DNA from: Actinomycetes bacterium
GTDB lineage: Bacteria > Actinomycetota > Actinomycetes > Mycobacteriales > Mycobacteriaceae
DNA: 64,000 nt
Assembly (NCBI GenBank): GCA_023418505.1
Contig: JAEZZR010000011.1
Coordinates: 62,001-126,000 of the forward strand
Reading direction: 5' to 3'
Below the pieces are notes generated by a model. The model was not told the DNA's origin. It worked only from the letters and a program-made list of their open reading frames with translations, and made no database searches. Below, piece after piece: positions 53,891 to 63,672 of the stretch (the first letter of the stretch is position 1; each line of letters begins with the position of its first letter). The position numbers were made by a program, and so were the translations under genes.

Positions 53891-55199
53891 CGCGGCAGCC
53901 GGCGATAGCAGCGCGCCTATAGATCGCATCCATGGCCGGGCATTACTGGTTTGGGCAGTTGCCGTAGCGGTTTATATCGGCGCGATTACGGCTCGTACCT
54001 CGATGGGCGTGGCCGGTGTGGATGCCATGGAGCGTTTCAGTGTGGACGCTTCGCGGTTGGCGGTCTTCGTCGGCGTTCAGGTAGGTGTCTATGCTGCAGC
54101 GCAGATTCCCGTTGGCCTGCTGATCGATCGCTATGGTCCGCGCAAGGTGCTCGTGGTGGGTGCTGTGATCATTGCTGTGGGGCAAACCGTGCTGGCGTTA
54201 ACTACCTCCTACCCGCTAGCAATTCTGGGACGCGTTTTAATTGGTGCTGGCGACGCCACCGCATTCCTATCGGTGATGCGTTTATTGCCCGCTTGGTTCC
54301 CTATCCGGGTCACACCGGTATTTACCCAGCTCACCTCCTCCCTGGGACAAATTGGCCAGTTCCTTTCTGCAGTGCCGTTTTTGGCTGCACTGCATCACTA
54401 TGGCTGGTTGCCAGCTTTCCTCGGCTTGGGCACCGCGGGATTGCTGGTTGCTCTGGCGGCCGGCGTGGCAGTTGTTGATAGTCCGGAAGCTAAGGATAAA
54501 ACTGTCGCCGTAGCTCCTGCCACGGCGCACACCTCTACCCCGCCGACGCCGAGCTGGGTGCGGCTGAAAGAGCGTTTGGCATACGTCGTTAAGCAACCGG
54601 TGTGCTGGCAGGCATTTTTTACTCACTGGTCGGGGCTGGGCTATCAAGCCACGTTTACCTTGCTGTGGGGCATGCCGCTGATGACATTGGGCATGGGGCT
54701 TACGCCAGCGCAGGCCAGTACGGTGCTGATCGTCAATACGGTGTCGATCATCATTGGCGGACCTCTGGTAGGTCTGGCTTCGGCACGCTTTGATCGTTCA
54801 CGTGTAGCTCTTGCTTTGGTGTGCTCGACGCTCACTACGCTGGCACTGGTGTGGCTGCTTTATCTGGCTGGTGATAACGCAGGCGCCAGCCCGTCGTTCG
54901 CGGTGATCGCAGTAGTAAATGTAATTCTGGGTGCGGCGAGCCAAGCAGCGAATGTGGGCTTCGATGATGTGCGTGTGCACGTCGAACGCCATGCCCTGGC
55001 AACTGCCACGGGTTTGGCGAACATGGGTGGTTTCGTGGCCACGATGCTGGCGGCACAGCTGATTGGTTTTGGTCTGGACTGGTCGAACCCCGCTCGCGAT
55101 TACGGTTGGGCTGATTTTCAGTTCGCGTACCTGGCTGCTTTCCTAGTGTGGGGTGTGGGAGTTGTAGGGCTTGTCGTAGCGAGGCGTGCGGTGCGCTAG
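53883..55199 (+). CDS. MFS transporter
   Basis: 438 residues with 12 predicted membrane segments and a central hydrophilic loop at about 200-230. GLLIDRYGPRKVL after helix 2 is the MFS motif A. It is probably translated from TTG 53883, overlapping the thrC stop; no ATG early in the frame fits better. Similar proteins are annotated as nitrate/oxalate or general MFS carriers; I cannot assign a substrate. Coupling to thrC may be incidental or may point to amino-acid export. Confidence 0.72.
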   Translation: MSSAAAGDSSAPIDRIHGRALLVWAVAVAVYIGAITARTSMGVAGVDAMERFSVDASRLAVFVGVQVGVYAAAQIPVGLLIDRYGPRKVLVVGAVIIAVGQTVLALTTSYPLAILGRVLIGAGDATAFLSVMRLLPAWFPIRVTPVFTQLTSSLGQIGQFLSAVPFLAALHHYGWLPAFLGLGTAGLLVALAAGVAVVDSPEAKDKTVAVAPATAHTSTPPTPSWVRLKERLAYVVKQPVCWQAFFTHWSGLGYQATFTLLWGMPLMTLGMGLTPAQASTVLIVNTVSIIIGGPLVGLASARFDRSRVALALVCSTLTTLALVWLLYLAGDNAGASPSFAVIAVVNVILGAASQAANVGFDDVRVHVERHALATATGLANMGGFVATMLAAQLIGFGLDWSNPARDYGWADFQFAYLAAFLVWGVGVVGLVVARRAVR

Positions 55200-55209
55200 T
55201 CTGGCATCC

Positions 55210-56646
55210 ATGTCGGAAGTCCAGATCGCATCGCCATTTCGCGATAAATTACAAGAAGTTACCGAGTCCGTTCGCAATATCAACGAGGGCTCGAACGCGG
55301 ATTACATCCCTGCATTGCAGGAGGTAAATCCGGATTTATTGGCAACTGCGGTGATGACTCCCGATGGCGATCTCTACGCATTTGGCGATACAGATCACCG
55401 GTTTACGATTCAATCGATGTCCAAGCCGCTGGTGTATGGTCTGGCCATTGAAAAGCTGGGCATCGATAAGGTGTTGGAGTACGTCGGTGTCGAGCCCAGT
55501 GGCGATGCGTTTAACAGCATTTCCTTGGATAAGAATGGCCGTCCGGTCAATCCAATGATCAATGCTGGTGCGATTACGATCCACGGCTTGTTGCAGCAGT
55601 ATGCCGGGGGCGATGCAGTGAATCTGATTCTGGATACGATGTCCCAGATGGCTGGCCGCGACTTACGCCTGAACCGGGATGTTGCTCGCGGAGAGGCAAA
55701 AACCGGCTACCGAAACCGCGCTATCGCTAACTTGTTGCGCGCCATGGACAATATCTCAGGTGAGCCTCTCGACGTGGTGGAAGGCTACTTCGAGCAGTGC
55801 TCTATCGAATTAACCATCTGTGATCTAGCTGCTATTGGCGCAACTTTAGCTTCCGGTGGTGTTCAGCCTGTTACCCGCGAACGCGTTTTTAGTGAAGAGA
55901 CTGTGCAGTGGGTGCTCTCTGTGATGTCTACCTCGGGTATGTACGACGCTGCTGGCAACTGGATGAACTGGGTGGGTATCCCAGCGAAGTCGGGTGTCTC
56001 TGGTGGCATCATCGGTGTGATTCCTGGTCAGCTGAGTATTGCGTCGTTTTCGCCGCGACTAGACGAATACGGCAACTCGGTGCGCTCTACTCGTTTCTTC
56101 AAGCGCCTGTCGCAAGAATGCGACCTGCATATGATGCGTGCCACTGCGCGCCCACACGGTGCGCTGCGCCAGCAAGCTGTGGTGGACTTCGACGACGACG
56201 GCATCAAGGACACCACCTTGCTACGGCTCTATGGCGATATTGATTTCCCATCGTACCAGGTGATCGACCACGAAGTGGCCAAGGGAGCTGCCTCGGGCAC
56301 GCACCTATTCTTGTCTCTTGTCGAGGTACGCTGCTTCAGCCCACTGGCAGCCCAGTTGATGGAGGAACTCCTCGATTCTGCTGCTCGCCACACGCGGGTC
56401 TATGTCCATGATCCGGCTGATCTATTGGATCATGGTGCTTGCTCGGCACCGAAGTGGGTGGATCGCGCTTCGATTCGTGATTACTTAAGCGAATCCCCAG
56501 AGCGCTTGAAGCCATTGCGCCGACTAACCAAGCTGGGCCGCAAAGCCAGCAACGGTAAGGCCACAAAAGCCGGCAATGGAAAGTCCGCCAAGAACGACAC
56601 TCCGAAAGCGCTGAAAGCTACGCGGTTTACCAAGAAGCGCAGTTAA
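55210..56646 (+). CDS. glsA: Glutaminase with C-terminal STAS domain
   Basis: 478 residues from ATG 55210. The N-terminal ~310 residues form a serine-dependent beta-lactamase-like glutaminase: QSMSKPLVYGLA (Ser69, Lys72), NPMINAGAI, GYRNRAIANL, MYDAAGNW and GIPAKSGVSGGIIGV. Residues ~318-425 resemble a STAS domain (LRLYGDIDFPSYQVIDHEV, HLFLSLVEVRCFSPLAAQLMEEL). The last ~40 residues are Lys/Gly-rich. It would release ammonia and glutamate from glutamine, opposing GlnA in the same region. The STAS domain may control activity or oligomerisation. Confidence 0.85.
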   Translation: MSEVQIASPFRDKLQEVTESVRNINEGSNADYIPALQEVNPDLLATAVMTPDGDLYAFGDTDHRFTIQSMSKPLVYGLAIEKLGIDKVLEYVGVEPSGDAFNSISLDKNGRPVNPMINAGAITIHGLLQQYAGGDAVNLILDTMSQMAGRDLRLNRDVARGEAKTGYRNRAIANLLRAMDNISGEPLDVVEGYFEQCSIELTICDLAAIGATLASGGVQPVTRERVFSEETVQWVLSVMSTSGMYDAAGNWMNWVGIPAKSGVSGGIIGVIPGQLSIASFSPRLDEYGNSVRSTRFFKRLSQECDLHMMRATARPHGALRQQAVVDFDDDGIKDTTLLRLYGDIDFPSYQVIDHEVAKGAASGTHLFLSLVEVRCFSPLAAQLMEELLDSAARHTRVYVHDPADLLDHGACSAPKWVDRASIRDYLSESPERLKPLRRLTKLGRKASNGKATKAGNGKSAKNDTPKALKATRFTKKRS

Positions 56647-56684
56647 GCACCGGCACTAGCCCAGCACTAGCCCAGCCGAAACGC

Positions 56685-58985
56685 CTAAAACAGCGTGAGT
56701 TGCTCCGGCTCATCGGGGCCGGGTTTATGGGATAGCTGGAGCTGCTGTTCCAGTGTGGTTGCGTCGTAAGCCCGTTGGAGCTCCACGCGCAGCGCAGGTT
56801 TGAGTAGCTCGTTGTCTTTGCCGAAATCGAAGTCTTCTAAGAGAAGATCAACGTCATTGTCATATTCCAGCAGTGCTTCCTGTAGCTTCCGGTGGATGAT
56901 CACCCAACTGGAACGATCCCGGCATTCGACGCGCTCGCCTAAGTAGTTCAGATCCTCCGCCAAACTATCGGGAACCGCTCCTTGGGTTGTGATCATCAAA
57001 CGGCCGATATTTTCGCTATAGCGGTCAGCGAGAGGGTCGATAGCGCGAGTCACCCCTATTTGCGGTTTGCTATCGAAAAGCTCATGCACCGCTAACGAAA
57101 TCCGGCTGATTAGCGAATCCACTGGTACGTCAATCGGGCGCTCAGCTGGGAAATCTTCACCCCAGATGTCGTCGAGAGCTAATTTCAGCTTCGCCGTCAA
57201 CGGGCCTCCATGTCCGAAGTAGAACACGCCCAGCACTTCTGCCATCTTCAAGTAGAAATCCAGCGAGTTGAATTTCTCCAGGTACTGCAGATCCCGCACG
57301 GGCTTGGTATACCAATCCAAAAAATGATCGACGCAACACTGGTGGTACATCGCGCTGTCGGGATCATTGCCCTCTTGCTTTTGCTGTTCGGCAGCCACGC
57401 GCGCGCATTCCGTGCCGAGCCCAACCAGACTGCTGTACACCCGCGCGGAAATCACACGAATCAAATAACGCAACACGGGGGCGTCGATACCCCAATGTTT
57501 TTCCATCACATAGTCATCGGGGCCACGCAACATACCTGCCACTAACCACGCCCAACGGGTGCCAGGATTGGCAGTAAACCAGTACAGCTGCGCATCCGAG
57601 GTGAGCTCCCCGGTCTCCGCATCCAACAGACCCGCGTAGATCAACAGCGACACAATATAAGTCGCATCATCTGTATCGGCACCGATCGCTGCAGCGAAGT
57701 CGACGGTGCGCTCGTCTTCGAAATCCAGCAGCACCGGTGTGCCCGGTTTTACTCCGCGCATCATGTACTCAGAGGCAAAATTCACCGCAGCTTCGGCTAT
57801 GCGCTGCAGCTTATGTGGCGCCACCACCGAGGGATAGATTTCCCGCTGATGCTGCCGAGGCAGCCGAATCCACGTGGCTGCAGTAGCCGCAACTGGGCCT
57901 GGTACGGCGGTGCCAAAACCGTCGTAAGGCAAGAAGTAGCCTTCTTCATTTTCAGTGCGCACGAGCACATTGGCAGAAGTTTGGCTGCGCCGCGGAAACA
58001 GCAGGAGATGCTCTGCGCACCAATTAAACATGGCGGGTTGGCTCTCTACGCGGTCGTTCGTATCCAGCACATCCCACAGTCCGAAGCCTTCTTTCAAGGC
58101 GTGGTGAAATAGTCGCATCACCGCTACGGGAGCTTGCCCGAATACACTGCGAATCCGATTCGGCGAGGAGTAGAACTCCTCTAACACTTCCACCAGGTAG
58201 GCCTGATCTAGCAACCAGTGCAAGTGTGGATCAACAAATGCCTCATCCAGCAGACCATTTTTCGCCATCGCAACTACCAGGAATTGACGATCGGCGACAT
58301 CCACTAGCTCCGGGACACTCATGCTCGTCCAGGCCAAAGCCCGAGTCATGTCGCGTACATAAGGGACCACAGTCCATTTCGGTTCGGTACCAGGCGCACC
58401 AGAATTGTCGCACCACACTAGCCCGTTGGCGGCTGCTTCTAACAGGATGGCTTCCAAGTCTTCCCCGGTAGCAGGAACAGGTGTGCTGTCTAGCAATGCT
58501 GTCCGGTCGTGTGGCGCTAGATCTGCGTCAGAGGCAAACCTCGTAATCAGGCGTAGTTGCTCTAAAGTTGCTGCCCCACCGAAGGTCACTAACAGCTGTA
58601 CCAGCACTTGTTGTTCTTGAGTGGCCTGCGCATAAGCATGGTAGGCGGCCATATCCGTGGTCAATCGACGCAAAATTTGGGCGACTTCAGAGGTGACCCG
58701 GATAGTGCCTGCTGCGTCGTCGCGCACGGTCGCGACAGATTCCGCTCCGTCTTCAGCCATCATCAGCAGCGCGTGACCGGCGTCGATTGAATTGAAAGAT
58801 GCCAATGGGCTCGCGATGTAATCGTCAATGCCCGGTGCTGTGATCTCACCGGCATCCAGACGGCGCACCAGATCCGCCATATGCAACGGATGCATTTTGG
58901 CCAAATATTTCAAATAGCCAGCGCGCAGTTGCATATCTGCAGCTTCTGTAGCACTCGTCGCTTCGCTGGTCATTTTTTCTACCAT
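56685..58985 (-). CDS. Unrecognised 766-residue protein
   Basis: A long, intact frame on the minus strand with codon use like its neighbours; ATG 58983-58985 or ATG 58971-58973. I do not recognise the family. There is no signal peptide and no clear membrane helix. It is acidic, Leu/Ala-rich and mostly helical by composition, with no obvious Walker, metal or catalytic motif. The C-terminus ends in EQLTLF. It lies between glsA and glnE, both glutamine-related, and is convergent with glsA. It might be a large scaffold or repeat protein; a distant link to Rv0862c-like proteins was considered but not supported. Confidence 0.7.
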   Translation of the reverse strand: MVEKMTSEATSATEAADMQLRAGYLKYLAKMHPLHMADLVRRLDAGEITAPGIDDYIASPLASFNSIDAGHALLMMAEDGAESVATVRDDAAGTIRVTSEVAQILRRLTTDMAAYHAYAQATQEQQVLVQLLVTFGGAATLEQLRLITRFASDADLAPHDRTALLDSTPVPATGEDLEAILLEAAANGLVWCDNSGAPGTEPKWTVVPYVRDMTRALAWTSMSVPELVDVADRQFLVVAMAKNGLLDEAFVDPHLHWLLDQAYLVEVLEEFYSSPNRIRSVFGQAPVAVMRLFHHALKEGFGLWDVLDTNDRVESQPAMFNWCAEHLLLFPRRSQTSANVLVRTENEEGYFLPYDGFGTAVPGPVAATAATWIRLPRQHQREIYPSVVAPHKLQRIAEAAVNFASEYMMRGVKPGTPVLLDFEDERTVDFAAAIGADTDDATYIVSLLIYAGLLDAETGELTSDAQLYWFTANPGTRWAWLVAGMLRGPDDYVMEKHWGIDAPVLRYLIRVISARVYSSLVGLGTECARVAAEQQKQEGNDPDSAMYHQCCVDHFLDWYTKPVRDLQYLEKFNSLDFYLKMAEVLGVFYFGHGGPLTAKLKLALDDIWGEDFPAERPIDVPVDSLISRISLAVHELFDSKPQIGVTRAIDPLADRYSENIGRLMITTQGAVPDSLAEDLNYLGERVECRDRSSWVIIHRKLQEALLEYDNDVDLLLEDFDFGKDNELLKPALRVELQRAYDATTLEQQLQLSHKPGPDEPEQLTLF

Positions 58986-59010
58986 ACCGCGCGATTACCG
59001 CCGTGAACAG

Positions 59011-62000
59011 TCATTCTCTAGTGGGACTTTCCTCGCCCCAGAACACCCGTTCCACCACCCGGCGCGCCCGTCTGGTGGCGCGTAGGTAGTCTTCCATGAA
59101 TCCGCCGGAGTCTTGGGGATCCCATCCGGCTGCAGCTGCTACTTGTGCCAGGTATGGCCCGGGTTGTGGTAGTTCGTCGGCGCGTTTTCCGCGGGTGAGC
59201 ACGATGGCATTGCGCGCCTTGGTCGCGGTAAGCCACGCAGTACGCAGACGTTCGACGTCCACGGGCTCGAGGATTTGCGTTTCCTCCAGCACATCCAGGC
59301 ATTCCAACGTAGAGGTGTTGTGTAGCTGCGGAGATTCGTGGGCGTGAAGCAGAATCAGTAGTTGCACGGTCCATTCGATATCTGTCAGCGCACCGGAGCC
59401 CAGTTTGGTGTGGGTACGTCGATTGGCGCCGCGTGGCAAGCGTTCGTTGTCCACGCGCGCTTTCATACGCCGCACTTTCATGACGGTTTGCGCATCGGCA
59501 CCGTTTTCTGGATACCGCAGCGGGTCGATAGCGGTGAGGAATTTTTCGCCGAGTTCTTCGTCGCCAGCGATAAACGTCGCACGAAGCAGTGCCTGCATTT
59601 CCCAGGTTTCGCCCCACCGTTGGTAGTAGTTGATGTAGGACTGCAAGGTGCGCACCACCGCGCCAGAGCGTCCTTCCGGGCGCAGATCCACATCGACGCT
59701 GAGCGGCGGATCCCCGCTAGGTTTTGCTAGCCGACGACGCATCGCATCGCAGATACGTCCCGCCCACCGCACGGCTGCGGTTTCGTCGTCTATTAGTGGC
59801 TCACAGACGAACATCACGTCGGCGTCTGAGCCGTAGCCCAGTTCCGCACCACCCAGGCGGCCCATACCGATCACGGCGATGCTGGCAGGTTGGTCTTCTT
59901 CTGGGTGTTGTAGACACCACCCGCGGATCTCAGCGCTAAGGGCTGCTTCTAGTACGTTGTTCCATACCTTCGACAGCGAGGCACAGACCTCTGGCACTTC
60001 CATCATGCCCAGCAAATCCGCCGAGGCAATACGGGCGAGCTCCGAGCGGCGCAAGCCACGGGCAATTTCACTGGCTCGCTGCGGATCGTCATGGCGCGAG
60101 GCTGCCACTACCAGCGATTTGCCGACCTTCTCCGGATCGGTATCAAGCAACTTCGGTCCTGCTGCACCATCACCAAGCAGGCGAATCGTATCGGGCGAAG
60201 CCATCAAAAGATCCGCCGCATATGGCGAATTGCCTAAGATCTTCATCAACCGCTGCCCCACAATGCCCTCATCGCGCAGGGTACGCAAGAACCACTGTTG
60301 GCCGTAAAGCACCTCGGAGAGCTTGCGGTAATTCAGCAACCCCGCATCTGGATCTTGGGTGGCAGACAGCCACTCCATCAACGTAGGCAACAACATTGCC
60401 TGGATCCGCGCTTTACGCGACGTCCCAGAGGCCAAAACCACCAAATGCTCGAACGCCCGATCCGGGAACTTGTAGCCCAATGCTGCTAGCTGGCGTTTTG
60501 CGGCTTCCGAAGATAGCTGCATCGTGCCGATATCTTGCTCGACCACGGAGTTCAACAGCGGACGATAGAACAACTTGTTATGCAGCGATCGAATCTGCTT
60601 AGCCGTTGCTCGCACTCGCTTATCTAACGCATCCGCTGGCGGCGTCGGCGAGGTCGCGCTTTCTGAGGCCAGCAAACCAGCTGCCCGAGCGAGCCAATTG
60701 CGCGCTTGCGTGTCCTGTTCTTCCGGCAACGTATGAGTCCGACGTAGTTTCTGCAGTTGCAACCGATGCTCGAGCAGCCGCATAAATTCGTAATCGGCGA
60801 TCAACGAACTGCCGTCTTCGCGTCCCACATAGCCCCCGGCCACCAGCGCGCGCAGCGCCTCGACGGTAGAGAGCACCCGCAGTGATTCGTCGTAACGCCC
60901 ATGAACCAGCTGCAACAGCTGCACGGCGAATTCCACGTCGCGCAGCCCACCGACACCCAGCTTCAACTCACGCATCTGCAACTGCTTCGGCACATTGTCG
61001 ATCACACGCCGGCGCATCGCCTGCACATCTTCAACGAAAGACTCGCGCTGGGAAGCTTCCCACACCATAGGTTCGAGCTTGTCGACGTATGCCCTGCCCA
61101 GATCCAGATCACCCGTCATAGGCCGGGCTTTGAGTTGCGCCTGGAACTCCCAGGTCTCTGCCCACCGCTGGTAGTACTTTTCGTGTGATTCCAAGGTGCG
61201 CACGAGCGCGCCGCTTTTGCCCTCTGGGCGCAGCGCTGCATCAACTTCAAAGAAGCACTTGCTAGAGATCTTGATAAATTCGCTGGCCAAGCGGGTGGCT
61301 ATGGTGTCGGCGGGCTCGGCGACGAAGATGACGTCTACATCGGAGATGTAATTCAACTCGCGGGCACCACATTTGCCCATCGCAAGTACTGCCAACCGCG
61401 TAGAAACCGGCGTGGACGGGTAAACCGTCGCAACTGCTACCGAGAGCGCTGCAGTTAACGCAGCATCAGCAAGATCCGACAAGCTACGGGTGATGATTTC
61501 AAAGGGCACTTCCGGTTGCCCATCGCGGCGCGGCCCCTTGGGATAGGTGCCCGCCAGATCGGCTGCGGCAATACGCAGGATTAAGTCGCGGTAGGAACGC
61601 CGCATCGCCTTTTCGGCTTCCGCGCCAGTGATCCCTGCACGGTACAGGCCGGGTCCTTCCAGATCTTCGGACGGTGTGGTGGGGTAATCGGCATCGAGGT
61701 CTTCTTCAGCTGCTTCGGTTTCTGCGGCAAGCTGTGGGACTTCTGGCCTTGCCTGCACGCTGGTGAGCAGCTGCCGATACATATCAGAGGTGCTCGGCAA
61801 GTCTGCTTGAAGCAACACCCACTGGCTGGGATTAGCAATCAGATGATCGCCTAATGCTGCCGAACCGCCCAGAAGCGCAAACATGCGGGTACGCACAATG
61901 ACGTTATCTCGCAGCGCCTGATCGACCGCTGCCCACGATGTTTCCGCGCCGTCGCTAGATTCTTCCCGATTAAGCGCATCGCGCAACCGCAAGATATTCA

Positions 62001-62172
62001 GCAACGCCAGGTTCGGATCGGCGGCTCCGGCAAGCCCCCAGAGCAGCTCCAGGGAATCTTCCGAATACCATCCGAGCTCCGTCAGATCGTCGATGGTGCG
62101 TTGTCCCGTGTTCAGCCCCAAAGCCGCAGGCCGTGGAACAGAATGGCGGGTAGAACGTGGGCGGTTGCGCAT
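59011..62172 (-). CDS. glnE: Glutamine synthetase adenylyltransferase / adenylyl-removing enzyme
   Basis: 1053 residues from ATG 62170-62172 (AAAAGAG upstream; TTG 62187 is an alternative). Two nucleotidyltransferase domains: KCGARELNYISDVDVIFV in the N-terminal half (AMP removal) and GMGRLGGAELGYGSDADVMFV in the C-terminal half (AMP addition). The domains are joined by the helical regulatory segment. It adds AMP to Tyr405 of GlnA in response to nitrogen status. Together with glnA2 it forms a leftward operon, as in C. glutamicum. The gap to the upstream gene is 64 nt. Confidence 0.95.
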   Translation of the reverse strand: MRNRPRSTRHSVPRPAALGLNTGQRTIDDLTELGWYSEDSLELLWGLAGAADPNLALLNILRLRDALNREESSDGAETSWAAVDQALRDNVIVRTRMFALLGGSAALGDHLIANPSQWVLLQADLPSTSDMYRQLLTSVQARPEVPQLAAETEAAEEDLDADYPTTPSEDLEGPGLYRAGITGAEAEKAMRRSYRDLILRIAAADLAGTYPKGPRRDGQPEVPFEIITRSLSDLADAALTAALSVAVATVYPSTPVSTRLAVLAMGKCGARELNYISDVDVIFVAEPADTIATRLASEFIKISSKCFFEVDAALRPEGKSGALVRTLESHEKYYQRWAETWEFQAQLKARPMTGDLDLGRAYVDKLEPMVWEASQRESFVEDVQAMRRRVIDNVPKQLQMRELKLGVGGLRDVEFAVQLLQLVHGRYDESLRVLSTVEALRALVAGGYVGREDGSSLIADYEFMRLLEHRLQLQKLRRTHTLPEEQDTQARNWLARAAGLLASESATSPTPPADALDKRVRATAKQIRSLHNKLFYRPLLNSVVEQDIGTMQLSSEAAKRQLAALGYKFPDRAFEHLVVLASGTSRKARIQAMLLPTLMEWLSATQDPDAGLLNYRKLSEVLYGQQWFLRTLRDEGIVGQRLMKILGNSPYAADLLMASPDTIRLLGDGAAGPKLLDTDPEKVGKSLVVAASRHDDPQRASEIARGLRRSELARIASADLLGMMEVPEVCASLSKVWNNVLEAALSAEIRGWCLQHPEEDQPASIAVIGMGRLGGAELGYGSDADVMFVCEPLIDDETAAVRWAGRICDAMRRRLAKPSGDPPLSVDVDLRPEGRSGAVVRTLQSYINYYQRWGETWEMQALLRATFIAGDEELGEKFLTAIDPLRYPENGADAQTVMKVRRMKARVDNERLPRGANRRTHTKLGSGALTDIEWTVQLLILLHAHESPQLHNTSTLECLDVLEETQILEPVDVERLRTAWLTATKARNAIVLTRGKRADELPQPGPYLAQVAAAAGWDPQDSGGFMEDYLRATRRARRVVERVFWGEESPTRE

Positions 62173-62236
62173 AATCTCTTTTCCCAAGAAGGTGGATTCG
62201 GCTGGACTAGTGGGCTGGGCTCGCAGGCTGGCGTGG

Positions 62237-63574
62237 CTAGTACTCGAGGGTAGTTTTTAGCTCCCACTGTGTAACTTGGCGTTGGAAGTCGCGCCATTCC
62301 CGCCACTTGTTGCGCAAGAAGAATTCGAAAACATGCTCACCTAAAGTATCGGCCACCAGATCAGAGCGCTCCATTTCCTGCAGGGCTTCTTCCAAGGAGG
62401 TGGGCAGATCGCGGTAGCCAAGTGCACGGCGCTCGCGACGGGTGAGCTCTGCGATGTTGTCTTCGGCATGTGGTGGCAGTTCGTAGCCTTCCTTAATGCC
62501 ACGCAAACCAGCAGCCAGCACTACCGAGTAGGCCAAGTACGGATTGCAGGCAGAATCCAGCGATCGAATCTCCACCCGGCGCGAATGGGCTTTACCCGGG
62601 TTGAACATGGGCACGCGCACCAACGCCGAGGCATTAGCCATACCCCAGGTGGCTGCAGTCGGCGCTTCAGCACCAAAGACTGTGCGCTTGTAGGAATTGA
62701 CCCACTGATTGGTTACTGCCGAGATCTCTGGGGCGTGAGTGAGGATACCTGCGATAAAGCGGCGCGCTGTCTGCGAGAGCTGGTTTTCGTCGTCCGGATC
62801 ATGGAACGCATTTTCTGAACCTTCAAAGAGCGAAAAATGCGTGTGCATGCCCGAACCCGGCTGATCCGCAAAGGGCTTCGGCATAAACGTGGCATGCACA
62901 CCGTTGGCCATGGCCACCTGTTTAATCAGATAGCGGAAAGACATGACGTTATCTGCCATGGTTAGCGGATCGGCATAGCGTAGGTCGATTTCCTGCTGGC
63001 CAGGGGCATTTTCGTGGTGGGAGTACTCCACTGGAATACCTAGGGTTTCCAGTGCCGTGATGGCGTCTTGGCGGAAACCTGGCGCCTTGTCGTAGACCGC
63101 CTGGTCGAAGTAGCCACCATTATCGGTAGGCGTTGGAGGTGTGCCATCGCGGGTTAATTCTTCTACTAAGAAGAATTCGATCTCGGGGTGAACGAAGGCG
63201 TTGAATCCTTCGTCGGCAAGCGCATCGATCTGACGGCGCAGTACGTAGCGCGGATCTGCCCAACTTGGTTGCCCGTCCGGCATTGTCACGTCGCAGAACA
63301 TGCGAGCCGATACCACGTCTTCGTTGCGCAGGTTCGGCAGAATCTGGAACGTCGACGGATCGGGGCGCGCAATAGTATCTGCCTCAGAGACGCGCGAGAA
63401 TCCCTCTACGGCGGAACCGTCGAAGCCAATGCCCTCGTCGAAGGAGCCTTCTAGCTCGGCCGGAGCAACTGCCACGGACTTCAGATAACCCAAAATATCG
63501 GTAAACCACAGCCGGATGAACCGAATATCCTGCTCTTCGATGGTATTGAGTACAAATTCCTGTTGGCGATCCAT
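62237..63574 (-). CDS. glnA2: Glutamine synthetase type I-alpha (GlnA2)
   Basis: 445 residues, shorter than GlnA. Motifs: FDGSAVEGF, PEIEFFLVE, HHENAPGQQEIDLRYADPLT, MPKPFADQPGSGMHTHFSLF and NPYLAYSVVLAAG. The adenylylation Tyr segment of GlnA (DLYELPPEE) is absent; here the region reads GYELPPHAEDNIAELT, so it should not be a GlnE target. In C. glutamicum and mycobacteria GlnA2 is not the main enzyme for glutamine synthesis. It is the first gene of the glnA2-glnE unit and is divergent from panB. Confidence 0.93.
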   Translation of the reverse strand: MDRQQEFVLNTIEEQDIRFIRLWFTDILGYLKSVAVAPAELEGSFDEGIGFDGSAVEGFSRVSEADTIARPDPSTFQILPNLRNEDVVSARMFCDVTMPDGQPSWADPRYVLRRQIDALADEGFNAFVHPEIEFFLVEELTRDGTPPTPTDNGGYFDQAVYDKAPGFRQDAITALETLGIPVEYSHHENAPGQQEIDLRYADPLTMADNVMSFRYLIKQVAMANGVHATFMPKPFADQPGSGMHTHFSLFEGSENAFHDPDDENQLSQTARRFIAGILTHAPEISAVTNQWVNSYKRTVFGAEAPTAATWGMANASALVRVPMFNPGKAHSRRVEIRSLDSACNPYLAYSVVLAAGLRGIKEGYELPPHAEDNIAELTRRERRALGYRDLPTSLEEALQEMERSDLVADTLGEHVFEFFLRNKWREWRDFQRQVTQWELKTTLEY

Positions 63575-63672
63575 GTGTTCTACGTTACCGTGCAGCCACT
63601 CGCGCGTAGCCAGGTTGTGAATCCGGGGTCAATTTCCATTAGGCGTATTTCAGGCGAGTAATCTTTTGTGAC

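Noticed and set aside
10024..57935. Recurrent string CGTCGTAAG on both strands
   Set aside because: About ten copies, but many are simply in-frame Arg-Arg-Lys codons, and the spread is even; enrichment is far weaker than for CTCCCGG.
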